64,000 nt of DNA, taken from the NCBI GenBank assembly GCA_963575745.1, contig CAUYUJ010019381.1, positions 68,353-132,352 on the forward strand, written 5' to 3'. Below are positions 42,243 through 54,347 of the stretch, in pieces (within the stretch, counting starts at the first letter, position 1; the number at the start of each line of letters is the position of its first letter). The translations under genes were made by a program, and so were the position numbers. This DNA is from Prorocentrum cordatum. Its lineage: Eukaryota > Sar > Dinophyceae > Prorocentrales > Prorocentraceae. The notes under the pieces are model-generated. The model saw only the letters and a list, made by a program, of their open reading frames with translations. It ran no database searches and was not told where the DNA came from.

Positions 42243-43267
42243 GCCCGAAAAAAAGAGAGCCAATCCCTGGCCCGTGTCGGGCGGGGGGGTCGTTGGAGAG
42301 CGGACGCCTCTCGGCTACACCCAAGAGTGGCCTTCTGCGCGGGGTGGCCTTCGGTGAGCAGCTCTCGGGGGATCGCGGGGTGCCGACCGCGAGCCGCGCA
42401 GGCCGCTGCGGCCGCCGGTCGTGCCACGAACGGCAGCCGCTCTTGCCCACAGGGCCACTCCTGCGCGCAGTGGAGGGGCTGCGGTGGCGCACGCAACAGA
42501 GAGAGAGTCTGTCTCAGAGAGCGTGCCGGTAATGCAGGGCGCATGCCACGGACGCGCCTCGGCTCCGCCACGAGCGCGCTTCAGAAGGCACGGGCGGCCG
42601 CCGGCCCGTGAGCGCGGGGGGCGTCGGCGGCCACGTCCGCCGACGAGCGCGGCGCCGCGGAGGAGCGGCCTGCGAGGGGACCGTGAAGCGCGGCGCTGCT
42701 GGCGCCGCTGCGTCGCCCGCGGGAGCGCCGCCACCTCGCATCTGCTGCAGGACGGGCGTGCTGACGATTTTGTTGAAGGCCTGCGGGAGGAGAGGGTGGA
42801 ACCCTGCCCAGCTCCTCTCGCGTTTTGGCCTTGCGACGCCCGCTCAGCAGTCACAAGTTGCTGGGTGAGTACCTGTTTGTGTGAGGCGGCTGGCTCAGAC
42901 GGCCGCTTCCGTTGAGCACAGTACAGCACAGGGAGCCGCCCGTCGTGAGGCCGCTCGTCGCGAGGCAGCCCCCGCGCGACGGCGGGGCCCGCCCCCCTCT
43001 GCGGGGGGCGGAGCCGCGGCGCGGTGCGTCACCGGCCCGCTCGCGGGGAGGCCTCGCGCGCCGCGGCGGGCGCCCCTGGGGCACGCGTATTGGGAACGAG
43101 TAGGAGAACGCTGCTCGGGACACGCTGCGAGCTCAAGCAGGGCGCTGCGAGGATGCCTGACTGGGAGCCTTGGAGAGGAGCTGGCGTAGCCTTGCCTACC
43201 GGCCTCTTATCTACAACCCTCTCAGCTCTCCGAGGAGCTATCCGGGGCTTCGGTCTCCGGCAGTGGG
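42243..43267. other. Unassigned sequence; possible exon end at 42864
   Basis: GC-rich, with open frames on the plus strand from about 42420 to 42864 followed by a good donor-like GTGAGT (42865-42870). I recognise no protein. Confidence 0.35.
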
Positions 43268-43398
43268 TGGGGGCCCAAGGCTGGCGCCAGGCAGGCTCAA
43301 GCCGTGCGGAAGCATCCCTGATCGGGCAGTGAGCAGTGGGGGCCCAAGGTTGGCTCAAGGCAGGCCCAAGCCCTGCGGAAGCATCCCAGATCGGGCAT
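43268..43398 (+). repeat. Tandem duplication of about 61 bp
   Basis: TGGGGGCCCAAGG, CAGGCTCAAGC or CAGGCCCAAGC, and TGCGGAAGCATCCC...GATCGGGCA occur twice. Confidence 0.8.
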
Positions 43399-43848
43399 GG
43401 AGAGAGCGTCCCCGTTTCCCTGCATGCTGCCACACGTATCCTCTTCACCCTCCCCTCGATCGCAACCACAGCTATGGCGCAGCGCTTCTGTGTGTGTGCC
43501 TGGCCCGCGTTGACGGCCTCGCAGTGCCCAGCAAGGACGTCTGCACGGCGCACACATACTGAGTGCCAAGGAACGCCCGCGAGTCAAGGTTGGAAAAAGG
43601 TTCCTGTCAGTGGAGGGATTGCACTGGCGCGTGTCTTGCACCTGGGGACCACCCTCGCGCAAGTCGGTGATGATTTTACGCTCCCCCCCCCCATGCGACA
43701 CTCAGGAACGCTTCGGGATACAATGCCGATCATGGGAAAAGGCCGCGGGGTCCACGACCCGCCTCAGCCAGGGCCCATTGTTGCTCCATCGCGCCAGCAA
43801 GACGAAAGGCCGGCGCCGCCGTCCACGGGCCACGCTGCACGGGTGTCG
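43399..43848. other. Unassigned sequence
   Basis: No recognisable gene or repeat. Confidence 0.4.
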
Positions 43849-44003
43849 CCGAGCGCGTTCCACCACTCGCGCAGCGCCTATTCGCAGACGTCCAAAAAAC
43901 ACATGTCTGCCTCGAGGTGATGGATCGTGGATCGTAAATCCCCTGCGCCGGATCCAGGCCGTTTGCGAGTAGGAGCTATTCTTCGAGTGGCGGAACGCGC
44001 TTG
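43849..44003. mobile_element. TIR element family E, copy 1
   Basis: Left end CCGAGCGCGTTCCACCACTC, right end GAGTGGCGGAACGCGCTTG. Internal GCGGATCCAGG-like and TTTGCGAGTAG blocks match 57003-57148. Confidence 0.7.
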
Positions 44004-44331
44004 TCTAGGGCGCGCCCGAGTCGACCCTCCACCTCGCCCTCGCTCCTGCCAGGAGAGGAGAAATGCTCGCCGTTCCCCTGCCGCGTGCGCGCGCGCGTGG
44101 GCCGGCGAGCTCGACGCCGGCCGTGCTCCTTGGCGCGCGGGGGCCAGCGAGCTCGAGGATCTCTGCGGCGTCCGGGCCCGGGCCCTGGATCTCGCCGAAA
44201 GCCAGGCGCGCCCCCCCGATCGCCGACCGCGGAGCCCCGCACCTCCCGAGTCCTTGGCATCGCTCGGGCGCGCGCATGCCTGCGGGGGGGGGGGGGGGCG
44301 AGGGCCCCCCCCCTCGGAGGAGACTTTCTGT

Positions 44332-44819
44332 CAGGAGGGGAGAAAAAACACACAGACACAAGTAATCCTCGATCCCCCGGAAAATATATGGAAAAATATG
44401 GGAAGTGGGGGGGAAGACAAAAGCCCCGAAAATACGGGAAAATATGGGGGGATCCTTCTATTTGTGTGCATTTATTTGCGTGTCCTCGGGCCCCTTCATT
44501 CTGGGCCACCCTGCGGCAAAGGGCGCACGCGAGGCCGACGAGCGCGCGGGGGGCGTGGGCGCCCGAGCGACACGGCGAGGAGCCAGGCCTCCGCGCGCAG
44601 GGGCGCTCCGTGACAGGGCCGCGGCCGGCCCCCGGCGTCGCCCCCCTCGGTGTCAGGAGGGAAAAAACACACAGACACAATTAATCATCGATTCCCAGGA
44701 AAATATGGGAAAATATGGGAAGTGGAGGGGGGAAGACAAAAGCGCAAAAAATACGGGAAAATATCTGGATTTTGTTCTATTTGTGTGTGTATTTATTTGT
44801 GTGTCCTGGGGCCCCTTCA
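44332..44819 (+). mobile_element. Two R1 elements in tandem orientation, copies 5 and 6
   Basis: Copy 5 is 44332-44498 and copy 6 is 44654-44819, in the same orientation and separated by 155 bp of unassigned GC-rich sequence. Both start CAGGAGGG and end GGCCCCTTCA, with GATTCCC or GATCCCC and GGAAGTGG-G blocks conserved. Confidence 0.8.
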
Positions 44820-44860
44820 CGGAGGGCCCCCCGAGGCGCCCGTGTCAAGCAGTGGCGGAG

Positions 44861-45060
44861 CGTCCCGGCGTGCCTATAGGCCTACCAGACACTGTTATGA
44901 GAGCCATGTGTGGCTTCCACGGAATGTTCTTAGAACACGTCTGGCTGGGGGATTATCTTGTTTTAGCGCACCGGGCTTCTGTTCTAAACTGCTTGTGTTT
45001 CTGGAACATGTTCGGGTGCTAAGAACATGTCGTGGTAGGCCTATAGGACTGCCGGGACGG
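44861..45060. mobile_element. TIR element family D, best-preserved copy
   Basis: Left end CGTCCCGGC, three bases, then CCTATAGGCCTACCA; the right end carries the same two blocks inverted. The interior contains GAATGTTCTTAGAACA and GCTAAGAACATG. Diverged relatives are at 22326-22495 and 48905-49250. Confidence 0.7.
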
Positions 45061-45294
45061 TCGGTCCCTGCGCAACCGCGGCGGGAGGCGCCCGCGCTCG
45101 GCGGGAGCTCGCGAATTCCAGCGCCGCCCTCGCCACCGCTCCACTGCCCCGTCTCCCTCGCCGCCTCCTTCTTCTTTCCGTCCCTCCGTCCTTTTCATGG
45201 CGCGAACCTCGCAGAGCGGATTTCGCTCGGAAAACAATGGGATGGGCCCAGACTGTCCTGGAGAATTCTTGACGCTTCGTTATCCCCACCAGAC

Positions 45295-46065
45295 AGGTGC
45301 CGTTCGGAGACTGGACCTGCCAACAGCTGCCCCGGCCCAGGACCTAGCAGCGCCACAGCTCTTCGGAGGGGTACTACGGGCTCCTCGCCGCCCCCACAGC
45401 CCGGGGACTGTCGACAGCGTACGGGTCAATACTCGTGCCGGCACGCGTTCGCAGAGCAGCGTGGCCAGCAGACGTGCTCGTCGCCACGGACAGTGTTCTC
45501 GGCACCCTTGGGACAGCAGAGATTGGTGCCCCCGGGCGCTCCCCGGTTCCCTAAAAGCAGTATAGACACTCGTGAGCAGCAACGGGCCCCCTCAGCCACC
45601 TGGCCCAAGGACGCTCCCAGTTCCCGACATGCACTGCTCATACGGCCATCAGCCGTTCCCGGGCACTCCTTCTATTTCTCTCTCTCTCTCTCTCTGTCCT
45701 CTACTAAGAAATGAAGGGACGGCCATCAGCCGTATGTACCTGCAGTCTCCGACGTGCATTGCTCATACGGCCATCAGCCGTCCCCTGGCACTCTTTGTCT
45801 CTCTCTCTCTCTCTCTCTTTTTCTCTACCGGGAAAGGACGAGGCGGCCATCAGCCGTGGGCCCCTGGCGTTTCCAAGCGGTCCGACCGCCCTGGCTTCTC
45901 TAACCACGCAGTGTCCCGTCCCGGCTACGCTTGCACCTTCCAGTTGGTCCAGCTAACTACAGGTGCCATTCGGTGAGTGGACTTGCCAACAGCAGCCCTG
46001 GCATAGGACTTAGCAACGCCACAACTCCGCGGAGGGGCACTACGCCTTCCTCGTCGCCAAGGCTT
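45295..46065 (+). repeat. Direct repeat of about 110 bp around CT-rich and GGCCATCAGCC repeats
   Basis: CAGGTGCC, TTCGG, TGGAC, TGCCAACAGC and GGAGGGG-CACTACG blocks occur at 45295-45405 and 45958-46065. Between them, ACGGCCATCAGCCGT occurs several times (about 45645-45865), each time near CTCTCTCT runs. No gene recognised. Confidence 0.65.
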
Positions 46066-47250
46066 TGCGCCTCCGCTTGGAGGCCGTTGACACCAGCGGT
46101 AACTTGGACGCTGACGGCCATCAGCCGTACCCTGGCCCCTCGCCTCTCCCCTTCCCTTCGCGCTCTCGTGCGGCGGTCTTCCGCTGCGTCTGGCCTTGCG
46201 CTGGCGTGATGCGCACAGCCCTGGCTAGTTGCTCACAGTTCCCCACCCTGGCAGAAGGCTACACAGTCAGCCCGCGCCGCAGCGCACTGGGCGCGAGCAG
46301 GCTCCGCCCGCGCCGCGGCAGCAGTGGGATGTGTACCTCGAGACGTGTGGAGCAGCGACGTGCAGCCCTGGCCATCACTCGGGCGCGGTAAAGCGCAGCA
46401 GACGGCATGCGATTGCGACGGCATCCCCGCCCACCACCCAGTCGCAGGCTCCACGCTCCCGAGGACAGAAGGAGAGGCCGATGGCTCGCTCAGTCGAAGC
46501 TGCTGGAGACCCACCCCTCTGTTCGCGCTGGATAGACCTGGAGAGCGCTTCTTTCCCTTCGCCAGTGTGGTGATGTCAGTTCCCACCTGCCCCGGCCTCC
46601 CCATCCCGCGCAAATGGCGGTTCCCTCTACGCGGCGCCCCCGACTCACGCCCCCAGGCCAGTTCCTACGTATGCGTCAGCATTCTCTGGGCATCTGGTCT
46701 ACAGTCTTTGCCTCAGCCGGCCGTGTCTGAAGCTGGCCCTTTGGGGTTATGTCCGCCGGCTTACTCAGGAGTGGTTCAGCTTTCTTGCAGTGATCTGCGC
46801 ACCCCCCACTGGCCCACTGTTGCTGGACTTTTCGTGGTCCCGCACCTCGCACGGCGGTGGCCCTGACCCCTGGCGCCCTGTGGCGACAAGGTCCTGTAGC
46901 GTACCTGGTGATCTCCTCCCATGGTACCCACAACGGGTCCGAGAGTGCTTGCACCCCTCTGACTTTGTTTTCCTGTCTGCGTGCTGTCGACCTGGGTCTT
47001 TGACCGTCAGGCGGCACAGCCTCGCTGGTCGGACGCTTGGTCGGTATCCTACAGCCCAGGCCACGACGTCTCCTGGCGCGCAGGATTCAATTCACCCTGA
47101 TGTTCCATCTGGGTCTCGCACGTGTGCAGCATGCAGTCCTGGCCGTTTGCAGCCAGCTCAGCCAGCTCAGCTTCAGCCAGCTGCCCCCCGGCGGTAGGTT
47201 CTGATCCCGCGCTCGGCCGCTGTGTAATTAGGCTCGCGCGTAGCCCGTTC
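46066..47250. other. Unassigned sequence
   Basis: Another ACGGCCATCAGCCGT lies near 46113. CAGCCAGCTCAG repeats lie near 47155-47185. No supported gene. Confidence 0.4.
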
Positions 47251-47269
47251 GACCTCTCGGTTGCCCCAT

Positions 47270-47715
47270 GCGCTTTCGCTGGCGGCCGCGACCAAAAAAA
47301 TATCCCCACCAGAGGTGACCCGCCTACCGCCTGCCATTTCCACTCGACGGCCCGCCGCTGAGGTGGTGCGTGAGGCTCCGGCCCGCCGCTCTAGGTTAAT
47401 TCGTCTGTGCACGCCCCGCTCTGACTGGACTCGCCGCTGGCGCGCTCGCCTGCGGCCGCTGATTAAAAAGGTATCCCCACCAGAGGTAATTAGGTTTGGC
47501 TCGTGGTTCGGGCTGTCTTCGGACGCCGCCTGCGTTTCCGCTTGCGGCCGCGACGGAAATCCCCCCACCAACTTCACCTCTCGTTGTTCTCTTGTTGTCT
47601 CTCTTTTCGTTTCCTTCGTGTGCAATGTAGGCTCCTGCTTGTTAGTTGTAGCTTTGGACGGCGCGCGGCCCTTCCGCTTGCGCTCGCCAACAGAAAAACA
47701 TCCCCACCAGCCCAC
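47270..47715 (-). repeat. Four spaced copies of a TATCCCCACCAG / GCGGCCGC motif
   Basis: GCGGCCGC-like sequence, a run of A, then ATCCCCACCAG occurs near 47285, 47455, 47545 and 47690. On the minus strand, an open frame translates it as a repeated GGDxFL-type peptide (SGGDTFLISG, SGGDIFLVAA). Whether it is coding is unclear. Confidence 0.5.
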
Positions 47716-47995
47716 CCAGAAACGATCAGCAGAGGAGTTGGTAAGTCAGGGGCGGCTGCAAGCATGCAGTTGCGCAGCCGTTTTCAGAAAAACAAAGATC
47801 ACAAATAGCTCCCCGCATTGAAGTTGAAGGTGGAAGCCAGTGCAAGATACGACGTGGTGCTCTCCGTGGCAAACGTCTCTAGCGCAGGTGGCTGTATCCA
47901 CCCTGGGCCATGAGAAACAAGGATCCCACATAGTTTCGCGGTAAGCGTTTGTGGCGCAGCGAACCCCGTCGTAGAATCGGATTATTTTGTCTTGG

Positions 47996-48560
47996 ACCCT
48001 CTTGGGCTCTCTTGGGGGTCGCTTGGGGTTCTCTTCAGGCTCTCTTGGGGTTCCTTTGGGGAGTCTTGGGGCCCTCTTGAAGCTCTTTTGGGGGGTCTGG
48101 GAGGCCTCTTGCCGTTTTGGGCCCCTTCGCTCAAAAAGGTGGTAAATTTAGGCACCCACCCTCGGAGGCCCAGACGGGGCGTCTTGGGGCCCTCTTGGAC
48201 CGCTCTTGGGGTACTCTTGGGCGCTCTTGGGGCCGTCTTGGGGTCCTTTTGGTCTTCTCTTGGGGCTATGTTGGGCCATCTTGGAGCCACCTTGACGCCT
48301 CAAGAGCCCATCGGAAGCGAAAAAGCGAAAAGGCAAACAACATTGACGATCCTTAGGTTTTGAACCCATTTTGGCCTCTCGGGGGGGGGTCCTCGGAGGG
48401 CTCGGAGGGCACGTGAAACCGTCTTGTGGCCGTCTTGAGGCCCCTTGGATGCGTGTTGGAGGCTATCTTGAGCCGTCGTGAGAGACCTCGGGAGATCTTG
48501 GAGGCCATCTCGGGCTAGCTAAAGCCCTCTTGAAGCTATCTTGGGCCATCGTGGACGCTC
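47996..48560. repeat. CTTGGGGCC-type repeat with conserved core, copy 3
   Basis: Degenerate CTTGGGGTCCTTTTGG units with a core at about 48305-48365 (CATCGGAAGCGAAAAAGCG, then AACATTGACGATCC), matching 27428 and 30668. Confidence 0.65.
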
Positions 48561-48679
48561 CAACCCCTCGCGGTGGAGCCCGTCAAGACCCAGAGAGGGG
48601 TGAGAGGTAAGCCTCCCGAGCAGGGAAAGGAAAGAGGTTAGGAAAGGAAACGCTCTAGACCACCTGCTCACAGGGGGCT

Positions 48680-48862
48680 GGTGGAATTTCGCTCCAGATT
48701 TCGAAGTGAATGTCGTGTGGATGTTTTTGTTCGGGCCAGGAATGGAGACTACAAAACATCCACGTGACATCCACTTCGTTTTTCGCTCGCCCTTTTTCGG
48801 GATTTTGCGTTGACCGAAATCCACGCGAAAATCCGCTGCAGCACGTCTGCAAGGTCGGTGCA
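48680..48862 (+). repeat. Dispersed repeat family F, copy 1
   Basis: Contains CAGATTTCGAAGTGAATGTC, AAAACATCCACGTG, TTTTTCGCTCGCC, then GAAAATCCGCTGCAGCACGT and CTGCAAGGTCGG. Matches 57188-57366 in the same orientation and order. Confidence 0.75.
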
Positions 48863-48904
48863 ACGATCCTTCGAAGGAACACGGAGCGTCGAGCAGCGGC
48901 GAAG

Positions 48905-49250
48905 CGTCCAGGCCTGCCGATAAGGCCCACCGCAAGATGTTCTGAGAACCTTGTGTGGTCTGCACGACGCGTTCCTGGAACCTGTCTGTGGGAGACGTCC
49001 CAGGCCAGGCCAGTGGCGACACCTGCAGACTCCTCTCTGTGCGTGACCCTCAAGGCGCACGCGTCTCTGCGGGGTGTCCTGCGGCCATGTGCCCTATGCA
49101 GGCGCCATCCCGCAGGGGGTGGGTATAGCAGACTGGTAGCATTGCCCGATCGCCCCTCTCACACTTTCTGGCTGAGACTGTCTTGGTTGAAGCATCGGGG
49201 TTACGTTTTAAGAACTTTAGATTTCCCCACATCCAGAGGATGGGGTTCTT
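48905..49250. repeat. Family D relatives, split
   Basis: GTTCTGAGAACCTTGTGTGG (about 48940) and GAGACTGTCTTGGTTGAAGC, then GTTTTAAGAACTTTAG (about 49165-49220) match the two halves of the repeat at 22326-22495 with about 160 bp of extra sequence between. Confidence 0.5.
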
Positions 49251-49299
49251 AGTATTACTCCGACCGCGCCGGCGCCCTCTCATTCGTCATAGGCAGTAT

Positions 49300-49690
49300 C
49301 CTGGTAGGTTATGGTACGGCATGACATGTTATGAGATGTTATGGTATGGTTTATGCTATGGTTATGGTATGGCATGCTATGTTATGTTATGACGTGGTGT
49401 TGTATGATATGGTATGCTATGGTATGCTGTGTTATGGCATGGTATGATGTCCCATGCGTTCTTATGATATGACATGCAATGCGATGGTATGATGAAGATG
49501 GTGGTGGTCACGATGATGATGGTGATGGTGCTGATGATGGTGATGATACTGCTGATGATGATGATGTTGATGATGGTGCTGCTGATGATGATGATGGTGA
49601 TGACGATGACGATGACGATGATGATGATGATGATGATGACGATGGTGATGGTGATGGTGATGGTGATGATGATGATGATGATGATGGTGG
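49300..49690. repeat. TATGG repeats followed by a GAT microsatellite
   Basis: ATGGTATGGCATGTTATG-type repeats (about 49300-49490) then GAT/GGT/GAC triplets (to 49690). Confidence 0.85.
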
Positions 49691-50129
49691 GGCAAATTCT
49701 GAGGATGTCTCCAGCGAGGCGCGGGTTTAGCACCCCCAAAGGGAGCCGCCAACGGGTAGCTCACTCCTCCGTTCGCGCCAAACTGGCGGGGATGTCTCGA
49801 GCGGCCTGTCTGTTTCAAGACCCAACGTCCTCCGCGTCCGGAGCAGAGTTGGAGGATCTCTCGAGCGAGGCGCTCACTCTTGTTCCTAAGGGGGAGCCGC
49901 CAGGTGGTATCTCACTCCTCCGTTCGCGCCAAAATGGCGGGGATGACTCGACCGGCTTGCTTGTTTCAAGACCCAACATCCTCCGCTTTCAGAGCAGATG
50001 TGGAGGATGGCTCGAGCGAGGCGCTCACGTTCGCCCCCAAGGGGGAGCCAGATGTTGAGGATGTCTCGAGCGGTCTGCCTATCTTGCTGGCCAGACTCGT
50101 GGGCACTGATCTCCTTCAGGATGCCACAG
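49691..50129 (+). repeat. Diverged repeat of about 120-130 bp (GAGGATGTCTCGAGCG)
   Basis: GGAGGATCTCTCGAGCGAGG, GAGCCGCCA, CTCACTCCTCCGTTCGCGCC and TTTCAAGACCCAAC blocks recur about three times between 49690 and 50090. No gene seen. Confidence 0.65.
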
Positions 50130-50745
50130 GAGATTCCAGCAGGCTCCAGGAGGCCACGGGAGGGTACCAGGAGGTACCAGGATGCCACAGGAGGCCACGG
50201 GAGGCCCCAGGAGGCGCCAGGAGGCCCCAGGAGGCCCCAGGAGGGTCCAGGAGGCCCCAAGAGGCCCCAGGAGCAGGAGGCATCAGAAGGCCACAGGAGT
50301 GGCTCGAATCCCATGTGTTTTACGTCTGCTCCTATAGACTGGCCCTCACCTGGAGCACGAATCCTTGGTGTGTTACGTATGTTTCTATAGACTGTCTTTC
50401 TCCCGTGTATCCAATCCGAAGAATTATACGTATGTTCCTACAGGTTGGGCCTCCCATATGTGCACGAGTCCTTGGTGCTTTACGTACGCTCTTATAAATT
50501 ACCTTTTTCTTTCGGCTCCACTCCGCAGTGTTTTATGTACGTTTGCTCATATAAATTAGGCCTTTCCTGGGGCACGAATCCTCCCCAGGAGGCCCCGGGA
50601 GGTTCAAGGAGGCTCCAGGAGGTCCCAGAAGGCCACACGAGGCCCCAGGAGGCCTCAGGAGGCCACGAGAAGCCCCAAGAGGCCCCAGGAGGCCCTAAGG
50701 GGTTCCAGGGGGCCCCTGGAAGCCCCAGGAGGCCCCAGGCTCACG
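50130..50745. repeat. CCCAGGAGG repeats interrupted by a TACGTATG-type repeat
   Basis: CCCAGGAGGC tandem units at about 50130-50290 and 50585-50745. Between them, four diverged units of about 60-65 bp share TTACGTATGTTCCTATAGA and CACGAATCCTTGGTG-like blocks. Confidence 0.75.
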
Positions 50746-51059
50746 CGTAGAGACGCTCTCGTACTACTGAGATGCATTCACATTCCAACTCATCCACCCT
50801 TTGATTCACTCCCAGGCCGTCACTAGTCAAGCCCGTTTGTATTCGAACACGTTTGCGCCTAGACATTCACGGCGGACAGGTCTACATCAATAGATGCACA
50901 TCTGGGGAGCTCCATGCAGTGAGTATGCATTGCATTAGTTGTTCGGTTGTAAGGAAATTATCCCAGCGCGACCCTACCTAAGAGTTGGAGCCTCTAGGAA
51001 AGCAACATTGGTAGGAGCGGTAAACGCCGTCCTCCTCCTTCTCCTCACCGTCGTAGTTG
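50746..51059. other. Unassigned sequence
   Basis: No recognisable gene or repeat. Confidence 0.4.
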
Positions 51060-51770
<711 letters not shown>

Positions 51771-51884
51771 CAACCGCCAACGCCACGCCGTAAGTGAAGC
51801 AGCAGCAGAAGCAGGCAGCAAGTCGCCGAGACAGCAGCAAAAGCAAGCAGGCACGGAGATGAGGGCGGGGCACTGGGGCGTTCT

Positions 51885-53430
51885 TTACATCTACATCTAT
51901 ATCTACACCTACATCTACATCGACACCTACATCTACATCTAGACCTACATCTACATCTACACCTACAGCTACATCTGAAAAAGCGTGTTCTACCGCTGCT
52001 GGCGGAAAACCGGGGGGGGGTCATTACCGGTTCGAACCCCTCCCCCCCCCCTCCAGAAAACTGGGGGGGGACCATTACCGGTTCGAACCTTTCCCCCGCC
52101 CCGTTTCATCATGAAAAGGGGGGGGGTCACTACGGGTTCGAACCCACCCCCCCTCCCTCGAAAACTGGGAGGGGTCACTACCGGTTCGAACCCCCCCCCC
52201 CTCGAAAACTGAGGGGGGATGCGGATAGTGGTGGGGACGGTGGTGGTGGGGACAGTGGTGAGGGGACAGCGAGACAGTGGTGGGGACAGTGGGACAGTGG
52301 TGGGGACGGTAGTGGTGGGGACAGTGGTGGGGACAATGGTGGGAACAGTGTGGACAGTGGACAGTGGTGGGGACGGTGGTGGGGGGATAGTGGTGTGGGG
52401 ACAGTGGGAATGAGGTGGAAACAGTGGGACAGTGGAGGGTACAGTGGTGGTGGGGACAGTGGTGAAGGCGGTGGCGAGGACGGCGGTGGGACAATTGGGA
52501 CAGAGGTACAGTGGGGACAGTGGTGGGGACAGTGGGGACAGTGGTGGGAACAGTGGAACAGTTCAGTGGGACAGCAGAGGAGTCAGTGGGACAGCGGGGA
52601 CGGTGGGGATAGTCGGGCAGTGGTTCGGGGTGTGGAGAAAGTGGGGAGAGTGGAACCGTGGTGGGAACACTGGTGGGGACAGTGGGGACAGTGCGACAGT
52701 GGTGGGGGCACTGGTGGGGACAATGGGTACGGTGGTGGAACCAGTGGGGACAGTGGTGGTGAGGACAGTGGCGCTGGGAACAACAGTGGGGGATGTGGTG
52801 TGGACGGTGGTAGGGACCGGGAGTCGTTTGCTGGCGGTGAGGGGGGGGGGGAGAGTTCGAACCGGTAGTGACCCCCCCTCTGGTTTTCGAGGAGGGGGGG
52901 TTGAACCGGTAGTGACCCCCCCCAGCTTTCGAGGGGGAGGGGGGGGGGGGGGGAGGGGTTAGGGGAGGGGGGCTTTGCCGGGGGAGGGGAGAGGGGGGGG
53001 TCGAGCAGGGGTGGGGGGGGGATTTTCGGAGAGGGGGGGGGGACCCCCGGGCTCCGGAGGAAAAGGGCGGCAATTTTCCACAGTAAAGCGGCGGTGGATC
53101 ACGCTCTCTCCTACATCTACACCTGCATCTATATCTCCATCTACATCAACAGCGAGACTCACATCTACATCTACATATACACCTACATCTACATATACAT
53201 CTACGTCTACACCTACATCAACATCTACACCTACACCAACATCTACATCTACATCTACATATACAATTTCGCATTGGTTTTGATTTTGCTTTGCATTGCC
53301 TTTGCTTTTGCTATTGTCTTTGCTTTTGCCTTTGCTTTTGCGTTTGCTTTTGTTGTTGCTTTTGACGTGCTTATGTTTTTGTTTATGTTTGGTGTTGTTT
53401 TTGCTTTGCCTGCGCACAGCCACACACACA
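51885..53430. repeat. Composite array: CTACAT arrays around inverted TTCGAACC units and a G-rich minisatellite
   Basis: CTACAT hexamers occur at 51885-51980 and 53105-53270. Inside lie about four units with ACTACCGGTTCGAACCCC (about 52000-52210) and, inverted, two units near 52850-52945. Between those is about 630 bp of GTGGGGACA-type minisatellite. A TTTGCT array follows (about 53275-53400). GGTTCGAACC resembles a tRNA B box, but no tRNA fold is evident. Confidence 0.75.
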
Positions 53431-53479
53431 CGCAATAGTAGCAGCAATAGTGAGTGTGTATATATATATATATAACAGC

Positions 53480-53725
53480 AGCAGCAGTAGTGGATGCTGT
53501 GCTGCGCTGTGCTACGCTACGCTATGCTATATTATGTTCTGCTATGCTATGTTATGCTATGCTACGCTATGCTGCGCAATGCTATGCTGGGCTAGGCTAG
53601 GCTATGCTATGCTATGCTGCGCTATACTGTGCTGCGTTATGCTATGCTATGTTATGCTATGCTTTTGCTTTGCCTTCGCTTTTGCCTTCACTTTTGCCTT
53701 TGCTTTTGCTGTTGCTTGGCACCCA
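53480..53725. repeat. CTATG pentamer and TTTTGC repeats
   Basis: GCTATGCTAT and GCTACGCTATG repeats, then CTTTTGCTTTGCC repeats. Not coding. Confidence 0.85.
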
Positions 53726-53924
53726 GGGAGCGCAACTGGGGGAACCGCTCCCAGGGGACCGGGGGAACCGCCCGGGGCGGTTTGCACTGCCCGGCCCTTT
53801 AAGCTAAGCGAGTAAGAACCCTTCTGGGCAGAGCCTAGGTAGGGAAACACTTCGCGATTGACCTAAAAGATGCCAGGACGGTCTGTCCCTGCTCGAACAC
53901 GGCATAGAGCATGGCTTCTCGGAG

Positions 53925-54060
53925 CTCCGTGCGGATTTCTCGGATCGGCGCCAGGCCCCCTGGCGGCGGCGCTTGCGGCGCCGCCCCTGGCGCGCCCCGC
54001 GCGCCGAGAGGAAGGCGGCCCAGCGACGACCCAAGAAATCCGCGGGGACCTCCGAGCAGC
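53925..54060. mobile_element. GC-rich fold-back element FB-G, copy 3
   Basis: Left arm GGAGCTCCGTGCGGATTTCT, right arm AGAAATCCGCGGGGACCTCC, and core GGCGGCGCTTGCGGCGCCGCC. Similar to 41477 and 55875. Confidence 0.72.
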
Positions 54061-54347
54061 TGTGTGCATGCTGTGTTTTGCTCCTTTATGCCTTCCTTTT
54101 GGGAGGGAAGGCATAAGGGGAACAAAACGCGCAAGACAACACAATTGTTTTGCATCGCTGCGCGACGACAATATTACATTGTGGACCAGCCAAAAAGGTT
54201 ACATGACAGCAACACCGTAGCACATGATGCAGCCAGCCCTGACTACCCTCGGAGGACGCGGTGGGTTCGGTCCCGATTGTTTGGTACTTACTCATTCTCC
54301 GCGTCCCTCTCCTCCGTCGCCGCCATCGTCCGCCCCCGCCTCCTCAC

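Noticed and set aside
42421-42915. Host exon ending at GTGAGT (42865)
   Set aside because: Several frames are open in this GC-rich stretch and none gives a recognisable or clearly preferred protein.
52029-52192. tRNA or SINE call from the GGTTCGAACC motifs
   Set aside because: Only the B-box-like palindrome is present; I see no A box or cloverleaf arms, and the motif lies in a tandem repeat.
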